Assembly: GCA_947175225.1 (NCBI GenBank)
Contig: CAMWLX010000092.1
Location: 1 to 10,140 of the forward strand
Length of the DNA stretch: 10,140 nucleotides
Reading direction: 5' to 3'
Source: an uncultured Porphyromonadaceae bacterium
GTDB lineage: Bacteria; Bacteroidota; Bacteroidia; Bacteroidales; Muribaculaceae
The notes under the pieces were generated by a model. It saw only the letters and a program-made list of their open reading frames with translations. It had not been told where the DNA came from and made no database searches. The translations under genes were made by a program, and so were the position numbers. Positions 1 to 5,772 of this stretch are shown here, piece by piece (position 1 is the first letter of the stretch; each line of letters starts with the position of its first letter).

Positions 1-66
1 GTGGAACAGCCCATCCTTGACGGAAGCGCTACCAACTTCACCAATGGTGGAGGATGGGGATTTTAA
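1..66 (+). CDS. 3' end of an unidentified gene (last 21 codons)
   Basis: Frame 1 is open from the first base and ends at a TAA at 64-66. The visible tail is VEQPILDGSATNFTNGGGWGF. It stops 19 bases before the start of the fimbrillin-like lipoprotein, which fits the same transcript. The Gly/Asn-rich, aromatic end could be the last strand of another fimbrillin-type or other secreted protein. Given the peptide-modification cassette downstream, the C-terminus of a short peptide precursor cannot be excluded. The piece is too short to assign a family, and the GTG at base 1 is only the window edge, not a supported start. Confidence 0.5.
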   Translation: MEQPILDGSATNFTNGGGWGF

Positions 67-85
67 CATACAAAGAATAAATGTA

Positions 86-1252
86 ATGGATATAAGAAGA
101 TTTTTGATCGCTCTTCCTGTATTGCCAATATTATGCTCTTGTCAGTCGGAAGCTCCAACTGAAAATGTTACTCCTAAGCGAGTACTTACCGTAAATGGAA
201 CGCTTCCCGGTGCTGACGATACTCGTAGCTATATTTCCTTTGGCAATCCGGAACAGGATACACGTGCTCAAATCACTTATGGCAATAGAGATCACAATAA
301 CGAGATCTTTATGTGGGATATGGCGGGATATGGAGGTCTGACTAAAAATGATTATATCGCACTGTATAATGTCTCAAGATTGTCACAGTGTCCACCAGAG
401 GGGATCCAACTTGATGTTACGAGTTTTAATGGTAGACATGCTGTATTTGAATCAGTATATGATGTCGATCCAAACTTAGAGATTAAGGCAGGAGATACAT
501 TATTTGTAAATTACGGTGCTACATTGATAAGACAAATATCTACTGATGGAGCTTATGATGATCGTAAGATTTTTACGATAGGTGTCGGTACTGAAGCAAA
601 CAAGCCACAGTTCATCGTTAAAAATCCCAATGATTCATCTTTGGCATACATGCAGCACAATCTTAGATTGTACGATATAGTCACTGTCGAACAGGATGAC
701 ATTATCCCGGACCTGCATTTCAAACATCTATCTGCTATCTTGCGTGTCTCTCTGCGAAATGAAACAGATAAATACATATATCCTACGAAATTAGAGTTTA
801 AATATCCGGGAACTGAATCATTCTTCAACACCACTTTATACTGCAGCGTGGACACAACCATATCAAGTGGGTTAAAAGTATATACAGAAAATGAGTTTTT
901 CAATGGCTCCGAGCCTTATACAGATAATATCGGAACCACCATCAATGGAAAAAACGGTACTTTAGATATAGGGGATTCTATAGCGCCAGGTCAAACTTAT
1001 GATCTTTACCTCACTACTGTTCCGAGAATAAATAACGAACAAGTTGGCAAGAGCTTAACTATCGACCTAATAAAGCGTCACGATACCGACCATCCATATA
1101 CAATAACTTTAGATGGATTTAACGTTCCTATACAAGCAGGCAAACGTTACTGGTTTAATCTTACAGCAGTGGAAGAAGAAGGTAAAAATAAACTGATGCT
1201 TACAAACAAATGGCTTGAAGCCCATCCCGACGAAAAACCATACTACGAGTAA
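86..1252 (+). CDS. Fimbrillin family (Mfa1/FimA-like) lipoprotein
   Basis: A 388-residue predicted outer-surface lipoprotein. The start at 86 is chosen over in-frame ATGs at 17 and 44 because it places a classic lipoprotein signal at the N-terminus: MDIRRFL, a hydrophobic core, then lipobox L16-C17-S18-C19, with Cys19 as the lipidated residue followed by QSE. The mature part is beta-rich. It carries features of Bacteroidales fimbrillin-like proteins: an early Arg/aromatic segment, a W...LTKNDYIALYN stretch resembling the family's 'W..GD.I.vy' pattern, and a C-terminal AGKRYWFNLTAV strand about 38 residues from the end. Such proteins form minor pili or surface anchors, or stay as lipoproteins; which applies here is not visible. 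The stop is only 7 bases before the kinase ATG, so the gene is probably cotranscribed with the cassette. The family call rests on pattern, not alignment; a generic Bacteroidales surface lipoprotein is the alternative. Confidence 0.72.
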   Translation: MDIRRFLIALPVLPILCSCQSEAPTENVTPKRVLTVNGTLPGADDTRSYISFGNPEQDTRAQITYGNRDHNNEIFMWDMAGYGGLTKNDYIALYNVSRLSQCPPEGIQLDVTSFNGRHAVFESVYDVDPNLEIKAGDTLFVNYGATLIRQISTDGAYDDRKIFTIGVGTEANKPQFIVKNPNDSSLAYMQHNLRLYDIVTVEQDDIIPDLHFKHLSAILRVSLRNETDKYIYPTKLEFKYPGTESFFNTTLYCSVDTTISSGLKVYTENEFFNGSEPYTDNIGTTINGKNGTLDIGDSIAPGQTYDLYLTTVPRINNEQVGKSLTIDLIKRHDTDHPYTITLDGFNVPIQAGKRYWFNLTAVEEEGKNKLMLTNKWLEAHPDEKPYYE

Positions 1253-1259
1253 TCAGAAA

Positions 1260-2219
1260 ATGCCATCAAAATCCACCTATCAAGTTGGCGGACATTCATT
1301 CGCCCTCGAATATGCTAACGAAATGCTGTCTGAAAAGGAACTGCTATCTTATGCTCCTTTTCGGACAGACTCTTCTTATGAGGAGGATAAGCTGTTTACT
1401 CTTTCTTTCACAGATGCCCCCGAAGCATTGGATACCAAAGGACCTGTCTCAGCAGTCCTTGAAGATGAAAACGGAAGAATGACTCTATTCAAGGAGAAAG
1501 ACGGTTGCCTTACAATTTACGTTACAGCTATTACCGATTGCCACTGTTGCCGTATCCGAATCTCAAAAGATTATCATTTTGCTAAAGCATGGATAGGCGG
1601 CACGTTGAGCGAACGACGTTATGCTCTTGACACAGCGCTGATGCTGCTCTATACTTTCGCTTCATCTAAGCATGATACCCTTTTGGTACACGCCTCTGCT
1701 GTCGATTTAAACGACAAAGGTTATCTCTTTTTAGGAAAAAGTGGAACCGGAAAGAGCACCCACAGCCGTCTATGGATTGAAAACATATCAGGAACGGAAC
1801 TGCTTAACGATGACAATCCAATCATTCGGATAGTAGACGAAAAAGTATATGTATATGGATCTCCTTGGAGCGGAAAGACAAGCTGCTACCGAAACCGAAG
1901 GATCACCGCCGGAGGCATCGTCCGCCTACATCAAGCTCCACTCAATGAAATATCATCCTTGACAGGCATAAAGGCATACGCAGCTCTCCTTCCCTCTTGC
2001 TCATGCATGAAATGGGATCATATTATGGCAGAAGCAATTCACTCCACTATCACCAAGGTAATCAGCATGATCCCCATTTATAGTCTCTCTTGTCTCCCGA
2101 ATCAGGAAGCAGCCTTAATATGCTTTAAAGAATTGACTACTAATAACCTTGTAAAGACGCACGGCCCGTGCGTCTTTAGTTCGAGCCGAGATGAATCAGC
2201 CACATACCATAGACAATGA
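1260..2219 (+). CDS. HPr kinase/PEPCK-like P-loop kinase (lasso PadeK-like)
   Basis: A 319-residue protein of the HprK/PEPCK-like fold. Visible motifs are LLVHASAV around His144, Walker A GKSGTGKST at 159-167, an acidic pair in LLNDDNP (Asp184-Asp185), and GSPWSGK at 200-206, the 'G-[ST]-P-W-x-G' segment typical of HprK-related kinases. About 140 N-terminal residues precede the kinase core. Related proteins phosphorylate a C-terminal serine in paeninodin-type lasso peptides; the substrate here is unknown. The start at 1260 lies 7 bases after the fimbrillin stop; an in-frame ATG at 1215 would overlap that gene by 38 bases and adds residues with no family look. The last ~24 residues come from a palindromic repeat (2152-2178) and the sequence after it, so the ancestral C-terminus was probably near the KELTTNN segment. 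The gene overlaps the peptidase gene by 29 bases. Automatic annotation may call it 'PEP carboxykinase', which the length and motifs do not support. Confidence 0.8.
   Translation: MPSKSTYQVGGHSFALEYANEMLSEKELLSYAPFRTDSSYEEDKLFTLSFTDAPEALDTKGPVSAVLEDENGRMTLFKEKDGCLTIYVTAITDCHCCRIRISKDYHFAKAWIGGTLSERRYALDTALMLLYTFASSKHDTLLVHASAVDLNDKGYLFLGKSGTGKSTHSRLWIENISGTELLNDDNPIIRIVDEKVYVYGSPWSGKTSCYRNRRITAGGIVRLHQAPLNEISSLTGIKAYAALLPSCSCMKWDHIMAEAIHSTITKVISMIPIYSLSCLPNQEAALICFKELTTNNLVKTHGPCVFSSSRDESATYHRQ
2152..2178. repeat. 27-bp perfect palindrome at kinase-peptidase junction
   Basis: Left arm TAAAGACGCACGG and right arm CCGTGCGTCTTTA are exact reverse complements around a single C at 2165, giving a 13-bp inverted repeat (a hairpin with a realistic loop of 3-5 nt). 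It lies in frame inside the 3' end of the kinase gene, coding part of its LVKTHGPCVF segment, and ends 12 bases before the peptidase ATG at 2191. There is no T-run after it, so it is not a normal intrinsic terminator. From memory, very similar palindromes (with the core GACGCACGGCCCGTGCGTC) are scattered through Bacteroidales genomes; this was not checked. It could act as an RNA hairpin that affects mRNA stability or translation between the two genes. Confidence 0.85.
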
Positions 2220-2640
2220 TATCCTTATCGGAGAAATTTGCCTCCATCTTTCGCAAGGGAAGAGAGTGAAACTGAGGGCAAAAGGCAACAGCATGCGCCC
2301 TTTCATTCACAGTCACGAAGACATACTTTTACTGGCTCCATCAGACATCTTGCGTAAAGGCGATGTGGTTTTGGCAAGAATAGATGGCAAAAGATATGTG
2401 ATTCACAGGATAATTGGATTAAGAGGTGATAGGATTACTCTTATGGGAGACGGCAACCTCTTTGCGACTGAGGAATGCTCCCGATCTGATATATATGGGA
2501 TAGTCGAGAGTGTCATTCGTGACCATAATGTATATCACACCGGGTCACTAAAAGAGCGTATAAGCGTAATGGCATGGCGTTCCCTTTTGCCATTAAGACG
2601 ATTGAAAGTCAAAATAACAAAAAAGATTAAACAGAAATGA
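2191..2640 (+). CDS. S24/S26 family peptidase, Ser-His (S26B-like) type
   Basis: A 149-residue signal-peptidase-fold protein. The nucleophile motif is KGNSMRPFI, with Ser34, followed by the conserved KGDVV strand (56-60). In the second catalytic box, YVIHRIIG, the usual general-base Lys is His72, as in the SipW/Sec11 (S26B) branch; MGDGN with Asp87 matches the acidic box of that branch. There is no N-terminal membrane anchor, unlike true leader peptidases, and the C-terminus is strongly basic (KVKITKKIKQK), so it may bind the membrane surface or work in the cytosol. It sits between the kinase and the PqqD gene, and its stop overlaps the PqqD start in an ATGA. I infer that it is the processing protease of this cassette, since the ABC exporter has no peptidase domain. 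The S24 (LexA-like) alternative is less likely because no DNA-binding domain is present. Confidence 0.8.
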   Translation: MNQPHTIDNDILIGEICLHLSQGKRVKLRAKGNSMRPFIHSHEDILLLAPSDILRKGDVVLARIDGKRYVIHRIIGLRGDRITLMGDGNLFATEECSRSDIYGIVESVIRDHNVYHTGSLKERISVMAWRSLLPLRRLKVKITKKIKQK

Positions 2641-2903
2641 AAAAGACAGAAGGATTTGTAATGCGCAGACTCGGACAAGACGCAATGATAGTAGCGGAAA
2701 GCGTGTATCTGATCGATTTCGACAGAATTGTATCCCTTAACTCTTCAGCCGCTTATGTCTGGGAATCTCTTCCAAACTCTGATTTCTCTACTCGGACCAT
2801 TATCGATTTGCTATTGCAACGCTTCGACGTAGAGGAGGAAGTTGCAAACAATGATGCGAAGGAATTGGTCAACACATGGCTTCAGGCAGGGATAATAAAA
2901 TAA
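2637..2903 (+). CDS. PqqD family protein (RiPP recognition element, lasso B1-like)
   Basis: An 88-residue protein of PqqD size. Its layout fits the winged-helix PqqD fold: three N-terminal beta strands (about 6-35, with MIVAESVYLIDFDRIVSLN), then helix SSAAYVWESL (about 36-45), a second helix TIIDLLLQRF (about 54-63), and a last helix with a turn ending in LVNTWLQAGIIK. The 'LN..A..vW' transition is a hallmark of the family. PqqD/B1 domains bind leader peptides and hand them to modifying enzymes or proteases. The start overlaps the peptidase stop (ATGA at 2637-2640), and the stop overlaps the next ATG (TAATG at 2901-2905), so translational coupling is likely. The next likely partners are the peptidase and the kinase. 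The fold is called from pattern; the ligand is unknown. Confidence 0.8.
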   Translation: MKKTEGFVMRRLGQDAMIVAESVYLIDFDRIVSLNSSAAYVWESLPNSDFSTRTIIDLLLQRFDVEEEVANNDAKELVNTWLQAGIIK

Positions 2904-4042
2904 TGTACCATTCGATCTCACTCTCGGCGCAACAGATGCTTGCACTTGTCAGATCTACACTCTGGCAAAATCCGGTAGATGAAGCGTTGTTTTCTAAAAA
3001 TGAAGTAGACTGGCAACAGATTGCTCAACTTGCTTTGCAGCAAACTGTAGGGATTCTTACTTTTGAAGGAGCCTTCTCACTGAAACAAAGTCTCAGTCCC
3101 CCTAAGGAATGGATACAAAAAGCTTTTTCTTTCATAGAGCGCAACCGTCGTACGCATATGCTCATTGACAAATGTGTGGCGGAATCAGTGACAAGGTTAA
3201 GTGATAAAGGAATAACTGCACTATTGCTCAAAGGACAAGCATACGCGCGCTCCTATCCTCGGTCTGAGATGCGACAGTGCGGTGACATAGACCTTTTCGT
3301 CGGAGAGGACAGCTATCATTCTGCGTACACTGCCATCAAGGATTTCGGATGGAAAAGGGAAGATCAATTCTTGCCGAAGGCTAAGCACTATGGATGCTGG
3401 CTGCAAGGAATACGCATTGAGCTGCACAGGATGGCAGGACAATTGCCATCGCGATCAGCTGACCGCAAATTTCAGCAATGGAGCCGTAATCAAGTTTCCA
3501 CATCCAAACGTAGAATTTCAATCGCAGGTAAAGGAATTCCTGTACCGACTCCAACATTTGATATTGTTTTCGTTTTCCTACACCTATACCATCATTTCCG
3601 GAATGGAGGAATTGGGCTCAGGCATGTATGCGACTGGACAATGCTGATGCACGCCCACTCCAAAGAAATCAATCCGAACGAACTCGAAAAGTTACTCTTG
3701 GAATTTCGGCTAATGAGAGCTTGGAAAATATTTGCTCCAATAGCTGTAGAGCATTTAGGTCTCCCGGAAACGGCGTGTCCGTTCTATTCCAAGAGCTATA
3801 GGAAGCATTCAAAAATGGTTCTTTCGATGATAATGAAAGAGGGTAATTTTGGACGAGCAAGACATTCAGGTGCCAAGCGTCAGAAAGGATATTTTGCTTG
3901 GAAAATATATTCATTTCGCCACCAAACCCTATGCCAAATGAAAAAGTTATGGATTGATCCGAACACAATATCAAGGGCATATGGCAGTTATGTTATAAAG
4001 GGGATGACCCGCGTCATAAAAGATATAATGAAGATGGACTGA
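2903..4042 (+). CDS. Nucleotidyltransferase family protein (NTP_transf_5, PadeN-like)
   Basis: A 379-residue protein. The start at 2903 is chosen because ATG overlaps the PqqD stop by one base; an in-frame upstream ATG at 2876 would run deeper into PqqD. After a ~100-residue helical N-terminal region comes the core: ITALLLKGQAY (Lys110-Gly111), then RQCGDIDLFVG with Asp128 and Asp130 as the metal-binding GDxD pair, then IELHRMAG (Glu173, His175), the usual 'vElH' motif of the uncharacterised nucleotidyltransferase family. The FDIVFVFLHLYHHF segment and a basic helical C-terminus follow. Members of this family sit beside kinases and PqqD proteins in lasso-peptide and capsule-type loci; their chemistry is mostly unknown, but nucleotidyl or nucleotide-derived transfer to a peptide or a phosphopeptide is plausible. 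It is followed by the ABC transporter after 2 bases. Confidence 0.82.
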   Translation: MYHSISLSAQQMLALVRSTLWQNPVDEALFSKNEVDWQQIAQLALQQTVGILTFEGAFSLKQSLSPPKEWIQKAFSFIERNRRTHMLIDKCVAESVTRLSDKGITALLLKGQAYARSYPRSEMRQCGDIDLFVGEDSYHSAYTAIKDFGWKREDQFLPKAKHYGCWLQGIRIELHRMAGQLPSRSADRKFQQWSRNQVSTSKRRISIAGKGIPVPTPTFDIVFVFLHLYHHFRNGGIGLRHVCDWTMLMHAHSKEINPNELEKLLLEFRLMRAWKIFAPIAVEHLGLPETACPFYSKSYRKHSKMVLSMIMKEGNFGRARHSGAKRQKGYFAWKIYSFRHQTLCQMKKLWIDPNTISRAYGSYVIKGMTRVIKDIMKMD

Positions 4043-4044
4043 TT

Positions 4045-5676
4045 ATGATAAAATACATTTGGGGAACGTCAGTAGGTTTTCGAAGTAAGATTGCATTGAG
4101 TGCATCGGTAGGAATCATTCGTGTCTTCACAGGTCTGGTCTTTGTGGCATTAAGCAAAAAGACAGTCGATCTGGCAACCGGTGATGCCTCAGGCAATCTT
4201 TCTCTATGCTTAGCAGGTTTAGTGACTGCAATTGCGGTGGAACTGCTATGTGCTGCGATAGGAAATCGTACTACAGAATTGTCTGAGGCCGAGATGAAAA
4301 ACAAACTCCAGAAAAAGCTTTTCTCGCGTCTTATGACAACCAACTGGAATGGAAATGAAAGATTTCATTCCGGCGAGACACTGTCGCGATTGACGGAAGA
4401 TTGTCGTGTAGCCGCTGAATGTCTGTGCCGGACAGTCCCGACTGTAATTATAGCCGCAGTTCAGCTTGTCGGGGCATTCCTTTTTCTTTGGTATTTCAGT
4501 CCGCTACTTGCCATAATTCTTATAGTCATCCTCCCTTTATTCTTTTTTGCAGGAAAGGTATTTTTCCGTAAGATGAAGGTATTGACCCGACGCATCCGCG
4601 ACATTGAGAGCCGACTTCAAGAAAGAATGCAAGAAAGTCTTCAGCACCGTATACTTCTTATTGCTTGCCGACAAACATATCGGACCATTGAATACATCTC
4701 AACCCTTCATCATTCGAGATACAGCTTCATCCGTAAGCGTGCCAACATCACTATGTATTCACGCACTGCCGTGATCGCCGGATTCGAATCAGGATACCTT
4801 GCTGCATTCTTGTGGGGCATTTCTGGTCTATATAGGGGAACGATAACATTCGGAATGATGACAGCATACCTGCAACTCGCCGGACAAATTCAGCGACCTC
4901 TGGCTGAACTTGCAAGGCTACTTCCCGGAGTCATACAATCTCATACAGCATTCTCAAGAATCGCTGAGATAGAAGACTTGCCAAGTGAAGAAGAATTTTC
5001 CGAAACAATAATCGACGGAATAGATTATCCCACAGGCATCTCGTTCCGAAACGTCACATTCCATTACCCGGGTAGTGATCATCCTATCTTTTGTCATTTC
5101 AGTCACACATTTGCGCCTGGAAGCAAAACAGCAATTATGGGTGAGACCGGAGCTGGGAAAAGCACTCTCCTACGCCTTATACTCGCACTCCTAAGGCCTC
5201 AAGAAGGTAATATAGAGATATTCACGGGAACTGGAGAACGCAATTCTTCGATTCCTGTATCAGCAATGACGCGAAGTCGCATAGTATACGTGCCGCAAGG
5301 AAACAGTCTGCTCAGTGGCACCATACGCTTCAACCTCCGAATCGCTAATCCTGACGCTACAGAGGAAGAAATGAGAGCAGCACTGCATGATGCGGCAGCA
5401 GACTTTGTATTCGATCTGAAGTATGGGTTGGAAACGTCTTGCGGAGAACAGGGCTACGGACTCAGCGAGGGACAGGCTCAACGAATCGCAATAGCACGAG
5501 GTTTGCTTCGTAAGGGATCAATAATGCTTCTCGACGAAGTGAGCGCCTCTCTTGATGAGGAAACTGAACGACTGCTGATGAAACGCCTCTCTCAAAGGAC
5601 TTCGACCCACACAATTATCATAATCACCCATCGCAGAGGAGTACTTCCATATTGCGACGACATACTGAACTTATAA
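4045..5676 (+). CDS. ABC exporter half-transporter (membrane domain + ATPase)
   Basis: A 543-residue fused exporter. The N-terminal part (about 15-300) is an ABC type-1 membrane domain with hydrophobic segments near 16-36, 53-73, 132-151, 154-170 and 240-280. The ATPase domain (about 330-543) has a complete motif set: Walker A GETGAGKST (366-374), Q-loop YVPQG (Gln418), signature LSEGQ (473-477), Walker B IMLLDE with Glu498, D-loop SASLD and H-loop Thr-His529-Arg. The signature reads LSEGQ where LSGGQ is more common. There is no N-terminal C39 peptidase domain, so leader removal must be done elsewhere, perhaps by the S26-type protease two genes upstream. It would work as a homodimer in the inner membrane. 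As the last gene of the cassette, it most likely exports the modified product (lasso 'D' role) or gives immunity; the substrate is inferred from context only. Confidence 0.88.
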   Translation: MIKYIWGTSVGFRSKIALSASVGIIRVFTGLVFVALSKKTVDLATGDASGNLSLCLAGLVTAIAVELLCAAIGNRTTELSEAEMKNKLQKKLFSRLMTTNWNGNERFHSGETLSRLTEDCRVAAECLCRTVPTVIIAAVQLVGAFLFLWYFSPLLAIILIVILPLFFFAGKVFFRKMKVLTRRIRDIESRLQERMQESLQHRILLIACRQTYRTIEYISTLHHSRYSFIRKRANITMYSRTAVIAGFESGYLAAFLWGISGLYRGTITFGMMTAYLQLAGQIQRPLAELARLLPGVIQSHTAFSRIAEIEDLPSEEEFSETIIDGIDYPTGISFRNVTFHYPGSDHPIFCHFSHTFAPGSKTAIMGETGAGKSTLLRLILALLRPQEGNIEIFTGTGERNSSIPVSAMTRSRIVYVPQGNSLLSGTIRFNLRIANPDATEEEMRAALHDAAADFVFDLKYGLETSCGEQGYGLSEGQAQRIAIARGLLRKGSIMLLDEVSASLDEETERLLMKRLSQRTSTHTIIIITHRRGVLPYCDDILNL

Positions 5677-5731
5677 ATTATAATTTTTCGCTAATAGTCA
5701 CGTTATTTAATATACATATTCATCAATCCTA

Positions 5732-5754
5732 TGCTGAGGATACAATCCTCAGTA
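5732..5754. other. Hairpin in the ABC exporter-cstA spacer
   Basis: CTGAGGAT at 5734-5741 pairs with ATCCTCAG at 5745-5752 around an ACA loop; an outer G-T and a T-A pair extend it. It lies in the otherwise AT-rich 96-base spacer between the exporter stop and the cstA ATG, 18 bases before that ATG. No T-run follows on either strand, so it is a poor intrinsic terminator. It may be a weak 3' end or stabiliser of the cassette mRNA, or a 5'-leader hairpin of cstA. I see no clear TAnnTTTG promoter in this spacer. Confidence 0.5.
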
Positions 5755-5772
5755 AATTAAATTCAAATCATA

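Noticed and set aside
553..903. 116-codon open frame on the - strand inside the fimbrillin gene
   Set aside because: Cysteine-rich, no recognisable domain, fully antisense to a well-supported lipoprotein gene; a shadow frame.
1369..1407. Imperfect long inverted repeat (TCTGAAAAGGA with TCCTTTTCGGA) in the kinase gene
   Set aside because: One mismatch, a 15-base-plus loop and coding position; not distinguishable from chance.
5677..5772. Search for a short RiPP precursor gene after the exporter
   Set aside because: No start codon with a plausible peptide-length frame and stop that is independent of the exporter end or cstA start was found here.
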